DNA of 64,000 nt, taken from NCBI RefSeq assembly GCF_036226765.1, contig NZ_CP109017.1, positions 1-64,000 of the forward strand, written 5' to 3'. Positions 48,504 through 57,471 of this stretch are shown here, piece by piece (the stretch's first letter is position 1; every line of letters begins with the position of its first letter). The DNA is from Streptomyces sp. NBC_00670. Its GTDB lineage: Bacteria > Actinomycetota > Actinomycetes > Streptomycetales > Streptomycetaceae. Below the pieces are notes generated by a model. It saw only the letters and a program-made list of their open reading frames with translations, made no database searches and was not told where the DNA came from. The translations under genes were made by a program, and so were the position numbers.

Positions 48504-50099
48504 TCAGCGGCTGCGCAGTCGTAGCTGGGCCAGGGCTGTGGCAATGGCTTCGGCGGCGCGGAAGTGCTGGGCGATCGCCGGGCGGGTGGCGGTGCGCAGG
48601 GCGTCGATGGCGTCCGCGGCGAACGCCGCGCGGGCGCTGCGGACGGGTTCGTCCAGCAGGCTCCAGAAGGTGGACTCGGCGCGGGGCCAGTACAGGGTGC
48701 GGGCGCTGCGGGTCCAGGGCGGCAGGTGCCGGGGGCTGCCGGAGTTGGTGGTCTGCTTCCAGGCGTCCTGGGAGAGGCGGTCGAGGTGGGTGCCGATCTC
48801 CTCGGCGGCCTTGCGGCATTCGGCGATCCGCTCAGCCGCGCCCGGATCGCACTCCTGCGTCCAGGGCCAGATCGGCGGGGTCAGGGCCGTGTACCAGGTG
48901 CGGTTGGTGGTCTTGCCGTCCTGGTCGAATCCGTAGACCCTCACCCGCAGGGCGGCGCGCAGGTCGGGGGGCAGGTCGTTGAGGGTTGTGAAGGCGTCCG
49001 GGCGTTGGACGGTGTAGCGGCCCTTGCCGCTCTTTGCCTGTGAGCCTTTGCGGTCGTCCTCGTCGCCCGCCAGCAGCAGGGCGTCCAGGTCGCGCCACAG
49101 GGCCCGGTCGGCGTCCGCGCGGCGTGGTCTGTGGCGCCGGGTGACGGGCTCGTCCGCATGGAAGTGATGGATGAGGTAGGGGTCGAAGGCCGGGAGTTTC
49201 TTCTGGGTGGCCCAGGTCAGGTAGGCGTCGATGACCTGGCGTCCGTCCGGTGCGGGGATGAGGAGGACGGCGTGGCGGGAGCGGCCGGTCAGCAGCCGGC
49301 CCGGTGATGACACCGGCAGCGGCGCGGCATCGGGGTCCAGGCCATCGTCGAGGTCAAGGTCGTCGTCAGGGTCGGGGGCGGGCAGCGGCTCCTCCCACGG
49401 GCAGCGGTCCACGGCGTCCGGCCACGACGGGTCGGGCTTGGGTATGCCGGCCAGGAGGGTCTCGTACAGGGTCCGGCCCAGGGGGTGGAAGGACAGACTC
49501 GAGCGCAGTGGGCCGGCTTTGGCACGGTTGAGCGAGCGGCCGCCGACGGTGCGCACGGAGCACTGGCCGGCCGCGCCGTAGTAGTGGTGGATGAGCAGGT
49601 GCCATAGCGCCTGTGCGCTGGGCACCGGCTGCGGGTCGGTGTCGGAGTGCGGGCTCAGCCAGGAAAGGTTGTTGCCTTCGGGGCGGCCGAAGACGAGCTT
49701 ATTGACGCCGGCGCGTTGCGGGCACTGGCTGGCCAGTCTCGGGTCTTGCAGGAATGGCCGCACCGGGTGGAACAGGTCCCAGATGTAGTTGTCGAAGTAG
49801 GCGTGTACGGCGTCGGGGTCGAACCCGTCGGGATGCGTCAGTAACTCGCGGCGGCGGGCCGCCCACTGACGTGCCGTCATGCGCCGCTCTCCCCGTGCGT
49901 CCAGGCCGCTGATCCGTGCGGCCATCACAACGAGCAGGCGCAGGACGGCGGATGCCGCCGGCGGCACCGGCAGTGCCAGGTCCTTGATGAGGTGGGCGCG
50001 CAGCAGTACGTCCCGCCATCCCAGCTCCTCCTGGTGCCCGTCCGGGAAGATGACGGGAATGCACGGTTCTTTGTCGGTCTGAAAGTGCGGTAAGGACAC
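48504..50099 (-). CDS. cas8e: Cas8e (Cse1/CasA) large Cascade subunit
   Basis: The product has 531 residues. The Cse1 pattern is clear: GWRDVLLRAHLIKDL near the start, AVHAYFDNYIWDLFHPVRPFLQDPRLA, then VNKLVFGRPEGNN. WHLLIHHYYGAAGQ follows, with the helical bundle at the end. Cas8e recognises the PAM and recruits Cas3; in CAST systems the large subunit contacts TniQ-bound Cascade. The GTG at 50099 follows GGAGCCTGT. It is the first gene of the long operon running to tnsC. Confidence 0.94.
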   Translation of the reverse strand: MSLPHFQTDKEPCIPVIFPDGHQEELGWRDVLLRAHLIKDLALPVPPAASAVLRLLVVMAARISGLDARGERRMTARQWAARRRELLTHPDGFDPDAVHAYFDNYIWDLFHPVRPFLQDPRLASQCPQRAGVNKLVFGRPEGNNLSWLSPHSDTDPQPVPSAQALWHLLIHHYYGAAGQCSVRTVGGRSLNRAKAGPLRSSLSFHPLGRTLYETLLAGIPKPDPSWPDAVDRCPWEEPLPAPDPDDDLDLDDGLDPDAAPLPVSSPGRLLTGRSRHAVLLIPAPDGRQVIDAYLTWATQKKLPAFDPYLIHHFHADEPVTRRHRPRRADADRALWRDLDALLLAGDEDDRKGSQAKSGKGRYTVQRPDAFTTLNDLPPDLRAALRVRVYGFDQDGKTTNRTWYTALTPPIWPWTQECDPGAAERIAECRKAAEEIGTHLDRLSQDAWKQTTNSGSPRHLPPWTRSARTLYWPRAESTFWSLLDEPVRSARAAFAADAIDALRTATRPAIAQHFRAAEAIATALAQLRLRSR

Positions 50100-50850
50100 A
50101 CAGGCTCCATTGCCGGGTGTGAAGAAAAAGGGAATCTCTGGGGAGACTTACGTGTGGCGCCAGAATTCTGCGCAGGCCGAGGCGCCAGGGGCGCGGGGCG
50201 GCAGAAAGGAATAGTGGCAGGGCGGCAGGGGCGCGTGCCGGGTCAGGCCACGCCAGTGTGCTGCCCCTGCGACGCGGGAGTACCAAGGGTGCGGTGCACA
50301 CAGCGCAGCAGGCAGGGCGCGCGAGGCCGGGATCGAACGTCAGCCCGGGCTCCGCATTTCCATATTAGCCATAGACAAGCAGCTTCCGAACCACATAGTT
50401 CAGCGGGAAATTACCGGTCGGTGCCCCTTTTTTTGAACGGAAGTCATTTCCGGCTGGGGCCCTCAATCCGTAACTGCGGCGCAGCGGATGCCTGCTCTCA
50501 TTTCGATGTCACCGCCAGCTCTCGCTCAGATGTCACGTATTTCCGCCTGGTTCAAGCGGCGAAGCAGTGGCATCGAGTGAGAAGCCCTGGCGGCCTGACA
50601 CGAGGACTCCCAGCGCCCCTGCCTTCTGGCGTCGCACTGCTGCGTGCCTCGGGCAAGGAGCGCCGCCCGCCTCTGAGGGGGCGGCAGGCGTAGCCGTGCG
50701 GTCCGCGGCGTGCGCTGTCTGGCGCGGCGACCGCGCAGGGCCGCGGCTTGCCCACTCGGTACGGCACACGGCGGGCGCTGGTCCCGTCCAGCAGCAACGG
50801 CACGCCCATGAGAGGAGTTCGGGCGGGCAGTGTGCGGCGGGGAGGGCGTT
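50100..50850. promoter_or_regulatory. 751-bp gap between cas3 and cas8e with promoter candidate and repeated sites
   Basis: In type I-E loci cas3 and cas8e are usually close, so this gap is unusual. It holds an AT-rich patch (50355-50430) with TTCGGA, 17 bases, TAATAT on the minus strand, a fair promoter for the cas8e operon. At 50494-50555 lie two copies of the site TGACATC-n-GAG/AATGAGA (read on the minus strand), preceded by TGAACCAGGC. The same block is inverted at 59234-59298. The remainder (50560-50850) has no convincing gene and may be decayed sequence. Confidence 0.55.
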
Positions 50851-53733
50851 TCAGTCCTGGGTGTGGACCAGTCCCAGGGCGTCGTCGAGGTGAAGACGGT
50901 GCCGTCCGAAGCGCACCGGCCGGGTGGGATCGCCGGCGTCTTGCGGGAGCAGGACGAGGTCGGCGAGGAGGGCGTGGCTGCGCCAGGAGGCGGGGACGTG
51001 GTGGTCTCGTGCGCGGCCGGCGACCCAGGCGGCGGGGACGGGCAGGGTGTGCTGGAGGATCGTGCGGATCTGTGCGGTGGTCGGTTTGCGGTGCTCGGGC
51101 AGCGGCCGGGTGCCGGCCGCGTCCAGAGCGAGGCGGCCGCAGGACATGCGGTAGACGGGCAGGAGGCGACGGGGCATGGCGCCCAGGCGGGTGGCGGCCT
51201 CGCGGGGGTGCAGGTTCTGGCGGTGCAGATCGGACAGCGAGAGGGTGTCGTGCCAGGCCGGAACCAGGTGCAGCAGGCTGTGGTGTTCCTCGGTGCGGAT
51301 GCGGGCCTGGTGCAGGGTGTGGCTGCGGCGCAGGGCGGCATCGGTGCGGGCCAGGGCGTCGGCGTCTCCGTGTACGGCTTCCACGAGCTGCTGCACGTCG
51401 TCGGGCAGGGTGAGCGGCTGCTCGGGCCGTCGGGCGAGGTAGGTGGCGGTGGCGAGCGGCAGGAACGGGGAGTCCAACGGGCGCCAGGCGGGCGGCAGGA
51501 GGGTGCGGCCGCGATGGTCGGTGGGGTCGAGGACGATCAGGCGGGGGCGGTCGCTGGACAGCCAGGCGGGGCGCTTGATGTGGTCGAAGCGCCACAGGCG
51601 GCCCAGGCGTTGCAGGAGGGTATGCAGGGGCGCCAGGTCGCTGACCATGACGTCTACGTCGATATTGAGGCTCATGTCCAGCAGGCTGGTGGTGACGACC
51701 ACCAGCCGCCCGGGGCGCTCGCCGGCTGAGGCCAGGGCGGTGCGGATACGGCGGGTGAGGGCCTCGCGTTGGTGGCCGGGCAGGCGGGCGTGCAGCAGGA
51801 GCAGCTGGCCGTCAGGGCCGCCGTCCGGCCAGTCGAGGGCGGTACGCAGATGCGTGTAGGTGGTCTGGGCGTCGGCCATGGTGGCGCAGTACACCGCCGC
51901 GCAGCCGCCCGAGCGGGCGATGGGGGCGATCTCCTGAGTGATTCGCTCCAGGCGGCTCTCCCGGGCGGGTGTGTCTTCGGGGTCGGTGCAGGAGGGGTGG
52001 TGCACCGGGTAAAGACGGAGGTCGGCGCGGCGGCGGTGGCGGTCGGCGTGGGCTTCGGCCGCGGCCGGGTCGATGCGGGTGAGGGAGGCGTCCGAGGCGG
52101 CGGCGTAGAGCCAGCCGGGATAGGGAGGCCGGCAGTCCAGGTGGGCCGTTGCGGAGTGCGGGTGGCCAGCGCCGTCGAGATAGCTGCGTACGAGCTGTCC
52201 GCTGATGTGGCCGGGCAAGGTCGCGGACAACAGCACCACGGGGCAGCCCATGGCGCCCAGCCAGTGCAGCAGCCGAGACAGCGTCTGCCGCATGAAGGGG
52301 GGCAGCGCGTGGACTTCGTCGATGATGACGGTCCGTCCGCAGATGGCCAGCATGCGCAGGGCGCTGAAGCGGACTGGCAGGGCGGCCATGAGGGCCTGGT
52401 CGTGGGTGGCGACGGTGAACTGGGCCAGCAGGGCCCGGTCCCAGCCGCGCAGCCAGCCGTCCGGCACCGTCACGCGGTTCTCGGGCCGCTCCCCCGCAGC
52501 CGGCTCACCACCATTGTCGTCGCCGTCGTCGCTGTCGGGCCAGTAGGCGTCGCTGGTGGAGGGTTCGTGGGTGGCCAGGCGGTGGTCGGTGTAGGCGGTG
52601 TTGTCGTAGCTGTGGCTGTGGACCAGGGAGACCGAAGCGTGCTCGGGCTGGTGAGCGGCCACGTAGGCCTCGAGGAGGTCATAGGCAGCGTCGGTGGTGG
52701 CCATGGTCGGCAGCAGCCACAGGATGCCGGCCGTGTCACCGGAGGCGTTGAAGATCCGCGCTGCTTCCAGCGCGGTAACGCTCTTTCCGCCGCCGGTGGC
52801 GTCGGTGACCACCAGGATGCCGGGCCCCTTCTCCCCCACCACGGCGGCGAGTTGCCGAATCACCGAAGCCTGCAGGTCGTTCGGCCTCTCCAGGCCACCA
52901 TGGGCCTGTGTGAACGGCACCTCTGGCAGGGTGATACGGGTCAGCCCGGACTCCTCGACCACAGCGGGGGCGTCCCGGACGGCCTGTGCGTAGTGCTGGC
53001 CGGCACCGAAGGCGGGTGCCTGGGCCCTGGGCAGCCAGTAGTGACGCTGGCTGCCCAGCCGGTCCGCGATGATACCGACCCCCGTGATCAGCACGGCCGC
53101 CGGCACCGACACATCCGAGGGCACCGCGGTGGCGCCGGTCAGATGGCGCAGCAGGGCGAAGTAGCGGCGGCGCAAATCCTGCCAGGCCGGCCCGCCCAGC
53201 GTGAGGTTGACCCGGGAGGCCTTGGCCGCGCCGTCGATGTCGACCTGCAGGAACCGGCCGTGGTGGCCGCCCAGGATCTGCGCGACCAGCACCCCGGGAC
53301 TGTCGGAGGTGTCCGCCGGATAGCCGGCCTCGGCCAGCAGGTGCAACACACTGTGCATGGACGCCCGTTCGTGCGGCATACGCCGCCAATTACGGGTGTC
53401 AGCACGTAGAGTGTCGCTGACCCGGGCCCAGGGATGCGCCTCCTGTTCCTGGAAAGCGGACAGCTTGCCCAGATCGTGCAGGCTGGCGATGAACATCACC
53501 AGACAGCGCGCCTCCGCCAAAGTCAGCCCCAGTCCTGCGGCGATCAGCCGACGCTGACCGCGGGTCAGATACCGGTCCCAGACCACGCCCGCGAGCGCCG
53601 CGACATCCAGCAGATGAAACAGCAGCGGATACACCACCCACTCTCCGCGGTCGAACTTGCCCCACGGCGTCAGATCGATCCCCTCGCGCCGGGCGTCCTC
53701 CCGCACTCCCACCAGCCACTCCCCATGCGCCAA
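50851..53733 (-). CDS. cas3: Cas3 helicase-nuclease
   Basis: The product has 960 residues. The HD nuclease domain has His40 and Asp43 (PLLFHLLDVAAL), HD at 86-87 (LHDLGK) and GGHHGRF near 155. The helicase has ATGGGKS (Walker A, about 310), IIDEVHALPPF (motif II), LLSATLP (motif III) and LQRLGRLWRF (motif VI). All look intact, so target degradation should be possible, unlike in the known CRISPR-associated transposons that lack Cas3. The start is a TTG at 53733, because an in-frame stop lies five codons upstream and the next candidate (GTG, codon 8) is late. It is transcribed toward the cas8e operon but 750 bases from it. Confidence 0.93.
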   Translation of the reverse strand: MAHGEWLVGVREDARREGIDLTPWGKFDRGEWVVYPLLFHLLDVAALAGVVWDRYLTRGQRRLIAAGLGLTLAEARCLVMFIASLHDLGKLSAFQEQEAHPWARVSDTLRADTRNWRRMPHERASMHSVLHLLAEAGYPADTSDSPGVLVAQILGGHHGRFLQVDIDGAAKASRVNLTLGGPAWQDLRRRYFALLRHLTGATAVPSDVSVPAAVLITGVGIIADRLGSQRHYWLPRAQAPAFGAGQHYAQAVRDAPAVVEESGLTRITLPEVPFTQAHGGLERPNDLQASVIRQLAAVVGEKGPGILVVTDATGGGKSVTALEAARIFNASGDTAGILWLLPTMATTDAAYDLLEAYVAAHQPEHASVSLVHSHSYDNTAYTDHRLATHEPSTSDAYWPDSDDGDDNGGEPAAGERPENRVTVPDGWLRGWDRALLAQFTVATHDQALMAALPVRFSALRMLAICGRTVIIDEVHALPPFMRQTLSRLLHWLGAMGCPVVLLSATLPGHISGQLVRSYLDGAGHPHSATAHLDCRPPYPGWLYAAASDASLTRIDPAAAEAHADRHRRRADLRLYPVHHPSCTDPEDTPARESRLERITQEIAPIARSGGCAAVYCATMADAQTTYTHLRTALDWPDGGPDGQLLLLHARLPGHQREALTRRIRTALASAGERPGRLVVVTTSLLDMSLNIDVDVMVSDLAPLHTLLQRLGRLWRFDHIKRPAWLSSDRPRLIVLDPTDHRGRTLLPPAWRPLDSPFLPLATATYLARRPEQPLTLPDDVQQLVEAVHGDADALARTDAALRRSHTLHQARIRTEEHHSLLHLVPAWHDTLSLSDLHRQNLHPREAATRLGAMPRRLLPVYRMSCGRLALDAAGTRPLPEHRKPTTAQIRTILQHTLPVPAAWVAGRARDHHVPASWRSHALLADLVLLPQDAGDPTRPVRFGRHRLHLDDALGLVHTQD

Positions 53734-53898
53734 CCCACCCTGGAATCAATGACGTTGATGCCCATCCTGCCGCATGTCGATCATTTCCCGATGCGGGGTC
53801 CCGGGTACCGGGGGGTGTAATCTGCGGTCCGGCTTCACCGGTTTCCTCGTCCTGCGAGGGTGCGCCCCTGCTGGTCATCATGGGCCACTCGGGGACCT
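53734..53898. promoter_or_regulatory. Divergent region between cas3 and CRISPR array 2
   Basis: These 165 bases should carry the cas3 promoter and the leader of array 2. A short AT-rich run lies at 53742-53790. No clear promoter is assigned, and the leader end found before arrays 1 and 3 (CGCA-GGTCA-CAAGG) is not visible here. Confidence 0.4.
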
Positions 53899-54908
53899 GT
53901 GTTTCCCCACACGGGTGGGGGTCTATCGGTGGCGGCGATGCGTTCGCTGAGTTCTTTTTGGGTTCCCCGCGTACGGGGGGGGTGTTTCGCGGATGCCGCG
54001 GTCGGTGGCGGCATGCCAACGATGGCCCCACCTCACGTGGGGGTCAGTCCCGGCCAACGAACTGGATGATCAGGCTCAGGCGGTGACTCCCCACGCCCGT
54101 GGGGGTCTCTCCATCTGCCTGCGCGGGCTCGAGCCGCACGAGGAGTCTTCTTCCCCACGCACGTGGGGGTCTGTCCCGCTGCTCGGTGGCGGTTGCCCAG
54201 TCGGTTCCGTCTTCCCCACGCGCGTGGGGGTCTGTCGAGCGTGTTGACGCTGCCGAAGGTGCGCTCGGCGTCCCTACACGTGTGGGGGTCTGCCCTGCTG
54301 ATGGATATGGTCTCGGTGAATCCAGGAACGCTCCCCACATGCCGTGGGGGTCTGCCAGGCGCCTACCTCTCCGCCCTGAAGATCCATCTGTTCTCCCCAC
54401 ACGCGTGGGGGTCTGTCGCCGACAAGCCGGTTGCGCAGCCCCAAGGGAGCTTCTTCCCCACGCAGGCGGGTGTCTGTCCCTGGGGTCGGCGAACAGGAAC
54501 GAGGCCAGCACGTCTTCCTCGCGCTTGCGGGGGTCTGTCCCACTGAGCGAGCAGCAGAACCAGGTCGAAGGCGTCCCCACAACGCACGTGGGGGTCTGTC
54601 AACCTTGCCCCGGTCGACAACGATCACCTTGGAACGCCCCCCATACGCGCGGGGGTTTGTCCTTCCAGATGTACGGGTCGCTACTGTCATCCGCGTCCTC
54701 CCCACACGCGTGGGGGTCTGCCCCGGATCCCCGCCACCATCGCCGAATCCGGCCAGCCTTCCCCACACTCATGGGGGTTCATCTTTCCGGGCCTGGGCGC
54801 ACCTGACCGCCCAAGGGAATCCTCTCCACGAACGCGGGGGTCCGTCCGACCCACCGCTCAGCTCCTCCCGGTGGAGACCGTCTTCCCCACATGAGTGGGG
54901 GTCTCTTC
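53899..54908 (+). CRISPR. CRISPR array 2: 17 degenerate type I-E repeats, 16 spacers
   Basis: Seventeen repeats of about 29 bases recur every 60-63 bases, at 53899, 53960, 54022, 54084, 54148, 54209, 54268, 54329, 54390, 54451, 54512, 54571, 54633, 54694, 54755, 54819 and 54880 (starts approximate). The shared core is close to CCCCACgcGTGGGGGTCTGTC. Hardly any two repeats are identical; copies differ in the arms, the loop and the last bases. Spacers are mostly 31-34 bases and all different. Such wear fits the absence of cas1-cas2 in this window: the array is probably no longer renewed. It follows cas3 head to head. Confidence 0.95.
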
Positions 54909-55073
54909 ACGTGAATAGGCGCCCCAGAGGGGAAGTTGAGCTTTTCCTCCGTCCGCAGGAACCGGTTCTGCACTCACTTGCACGATGCGAGTCGCCAGCC
55001 GGTCGGTCCTGCAGCTTGCCGACGCCCGTACGCCTGTGGCGGCCGCCCGGGGTGCGCCCCCCACCCACTATTG

Positions 55074-55088
55074 TCGTCATAATGACGA
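55074..55088. promoter_or_regulatory. Perfect 15-bp palindrome in promoter region
   Basis: TCGTCATAATGACGA is a perfect inverted repeat about 70 bases before the DUF2971 gene. It lies inside an AT-rich patch with TTGTCG at its left shoulder. A repressor site over the promoter of that gene is the likely reading. Confidence 0.65.
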
Positions 55089-55159
55089 AAATGGGGTAAG
55101 GTTGCTTGCCGCCGGCTGCGAGAACCGGTGGCGGACCGGGACAGCAAAGGGACTTGTGC

Positions 55160-56647
55160 ATGACCACCGACCATGAGCTCTCCAGCGGCTTCCGGGCGCC
55201 CGCACACCCGGCCTTGGCGTTCGAGACCTACAGCGAATACGAGGTGGCCACGGCCCCGCGGACCGTGACCGGCCAGCTCTTCCACTACACCAGCACCACG
55301 GCTGCGGTCACCGGCATCCTGGCCACGGGCACACTGCGTCTCTCGCCCTACAAGTCGACCAATGACCTGTGGGAATCACAGCCTCACTACCCGACGCTCA
55401 GCGCGCATCACGACGACGAAGGTCTCGATGCCGGCTTCTCCCTCTGGGATGAGATCGACCGGCAGCTGCGCCTGCACGCCAAGGTCGGATGCCTGACCCA
55501 GGACGTAGCCCTGCCATCCGATGTGTTCAACCCCGATGCACTGCGGGGATGGGCCCACCTGTCGCAGTGGGCGCACTACGGTGCCGGGCACACCGGCGTG
55601 TGCCTCAGGTTCGACTGGGACAAGCTCGTAGAATCCTTTCTCGAACACGCCGGTCCCGCAAGCTTCGCCTTCCACGGTCCGGTCCGGTACCTCAGCAGCC
55701 AGGACAGTCCCCCCACCCGCGGAGTCGATGTCGGCCAAGTCGCGGAGTTCGGAGCGGATGCCGTGGCCCTGGCCTATGCGGAAGCCAACAAGGACTCGTT
55801 GTTCTTCCGCAAGCACATCGACTGGGACAGCGAGGCCGAGTACCGGCTCATCCTGCTGAATCAGTCCACCGAGTTCGACTACGTCGACATCCGGACCGCA
55901 CTCACCGGTGTCGTCCTGGGCAACGCATTCCCGCAGGAGCACGTACGAGGCCTGCTGGAAGCCCTCAAGCCTTACCCCGACGTCACCGTGGAGTACCTGC
56001 AGTTCCTCAACCGCAGGCTGCACTGCTATCCCTTCGAGGGCATCGTCCCACAGCCTCGGCCGCTGTCCGCCCAGGCCTGGCCCGCTCCACGGCGGGACGG
56101 CTCCCTGGCAGAGCGGCTGCTGGCGCTGCGCAGCGCTGAAACCGAGGCCGAAGCACGCCGGCGGGCCGCGGCCCTTCTCGTCCAGGAGCCTCTGACACAG
56201 CTCGCAGAGGGTGCGGCGAGGCTTGCCTCGCAGCTGAGCCTGTGGCCTGGGACCGAGGTGGACAGCTACTCCCGGACCACGGCCGTACCCGGACACCTGC
56301 ACGCACGAAGCCCTGGCGTCCCCGGAGAGGTCGTCCACTACGAACGCGGCTTCCTCTGCGTGGTGGAGAACCTTCCCCGTCAGTCACACACTCTGACCGC
56401 ATCGGCGGCCATCCAGGTCCTGGACGACGAGAAGCTGCGCCTTCACGCCGTGGTGGACACCGAGCATTGGCTGCCAGATGGAAACCAGCGCGAGGAACAC
56501 TGGCGCAGCGAGTGGGAGATCCATGCAGCCGATGCCCCAGCCGCGCTGGCAGCACTCCTGAGCGAGCTGACCGCTGCTGTGCAGCATGCCCGCACGGCAT
56601 TCGACGACACTCGCTGCGCCAGCTCACAGTCGGAAGAAGCACCGTGA
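55160..56647 (+). CDS. DUF2971-family protein beside the CRISPR array
   Basis: The product has 495 residues from the ATG at 55160 (AAAGGGACTTGTGC before it). FHYTSTTAAVTGILATGTLRLSPYKSTND is the conserved start of DUF2971. HLSQWAHYGAGHTGVCLRFDW and FRKHIDWDSEAEYRLILL are further conserved blocks, giving a domain of about 290 residues. The family is often found in phage-defence islands and its fold recalls ADP-ribosyl-transferring proteins, though the function is unproven. The last 190 residues (ALRSAETEAEARRRAAALLV..., then a beta-rich end) look like a separate domain. It lies between array 2 and a regulator gene. Confidence 0.8.
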   Translation: MTTDHELSSGFRAPAHPALAFETYSEYEVATAPRTVTGQLFHYTSTTAAVTGILATGTLRLSPYKSTNDLWESQPHYPTLSAHHDDEGLDAGFSLWDEIDRQLRLHAKVGCLTQDVALPSDVFNPDALRGWAHLSQWAHYGAGHTGVCLRFDWDKLVESFLEHAGPASFAFHGPVRYLSSQDSPPTRGVDVGQVAEFGADAVALAYAEANKDSLFFRKHIDWDSEAEYRLILLNQSTEFDYVDIRTALTGVVLGNAFPQEHVRGLLEALKPYPDVTVEYLQFLNRRLHCYPFEGIVPQPRPLSAQAWPAPRRDGSLAERLLALRSAETEAEARRRAAALLVQEPLTQLAEGAARLASQLSLWPGTEVDSYSRTTAVPGHLHARSPGVPGEVVHYERGFLCVVENLPRQSHTLTASAAIQVLDDEKLRLHAVVDTEHWLPDGNQREEHWRSEWEIHAADAPAALAALLSELTAAVQHARTAFDDTRCASSQSEEAP

Positions 56648-57223
56648 CGCAAACACGCCCCCTCAGTGTCCCGAGGACCGAACTGCGCGGTCAGATTGGT
56701 CGACCACTCGTACGTGGCCTTGCGGTTGATGATCGACGCCACCTGGGGGGTCTCCCCTAACGGGGGACGTTTGTTGTTCCTGGTGGCTGTGTCCATCTCA
56801 TTCGGATGTCATGGCTGCTCAGGCAGCGGCGGTCGGCTGGTGTCGCACGCGCGCTGCGACACCAGCCGACGATCAGGCTCATGCGCCAACACGGCCTACG
56901 CGTTCCTCGTGCGGAATCCACAGAACGCCCGAGGAGGGCCCCGAGGGAGCCTAGTACAACGCTGTTGGAGCGTCTCAGCACCATCCGTGCAGTGCAACAG
57001 CGGTCTGGACAGGCACGCACAAACCCCTGCGAGTGGATCGTGTGAGCTGCGCATCTGTGGTCGTCAAAGGACGCGACAGCGGCGGCGGGCCGGGACAGGG
57101 GTGCGTCAACGTCATTGGTCGGCCTTGGGCCAGGCCCCTGGGGGTGCCAGGATCGGGCCCCAGGCGACGCCAACCGCCTGACCAGACAACGACCTTGCGG
57201 AATCCATCGTCAGGAGCAACACC
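56648..57223. terminator. Intergenic region with strong hairpin and one repeated site
   Basis: No gene is supported. GTCGGCTGGTGTCGCA (56832-56847) pairs perfectly with TGCGACACCAGCCGAC (56855-56870): a 16-bp stem with a 7-base loop, able to end transcription of the DUF2971 gene. Upstream of it, ATCTCATTCGGATGTCAT (56795-56812) is a single copy of the site clustered at 50.5 and 59.2 kb. The rest shows nothing I can name. Confidence 0.6.
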
Positions 57224-57460
57224 ATGTGTATGGCGGAACGCCGTCCCGCTTCGTGCCCGTGCAGTGCACCACTTGTGTCCCCGCGCCTTGGGCGGGGTGG
57301 GACCATCGTCATCATCTTCATTCTGGTCCTGGTCGCCGTCGTTGCGTGGGCCGGTTCCTCGCCGCTGGCCGTGGTTGACCTGCTGATCGGCTCCGGTGTG
57401 CTTGCCACCTGGGTGTACGGGCGTTCGCCGCAGGCCGGTTCCGCGCCCGCTCAGGCGTAG
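57224..57460 (+). CDS. Small membrane protein
   Basis: The product has 78 residues. The ATG at 57224 follows CAGGAGCAACACC. The stretch from about 27 to 66 (IVIIFILVLVAVVAWAG, then AVVDLLIGSGVLATWVYG) is two transmembrane helices. It ends 12 bases before the XRE regulator gene and is probably co-transcribed. No family is recognised. Confidence 0.55.
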   Translation: MCMAERRPASCPCSAPLVSPRLGRGGTIVIIFILVLVAVVAWAGSSPLAVVDLLIGSGVLATWVYGRSPQAGSAPAQA

Positions 57461-57471
57461 GGCGTGGCGGC

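Noticed and set aside
42596-50099. Possible cas1 or cas2 hidden in other frames
   Set aside because: I looked for Cas1- and Cas2-like sequences on both strands around the operon and saw none. A profile search would settle it.
54022-54083. Spacer 3 of array 2 matching the region near 56870 (GATCAGGCTCA)
   Set aside because: An 11-base match in GC-rich DNA is expected by chance and is not a protospacer.
54099-54806. 235-codon frame inside CRISPR array 2
   Set aside because: It repeats RVGVC/GGLS-like words every 20 codons because it translates the repeats; not a gene.
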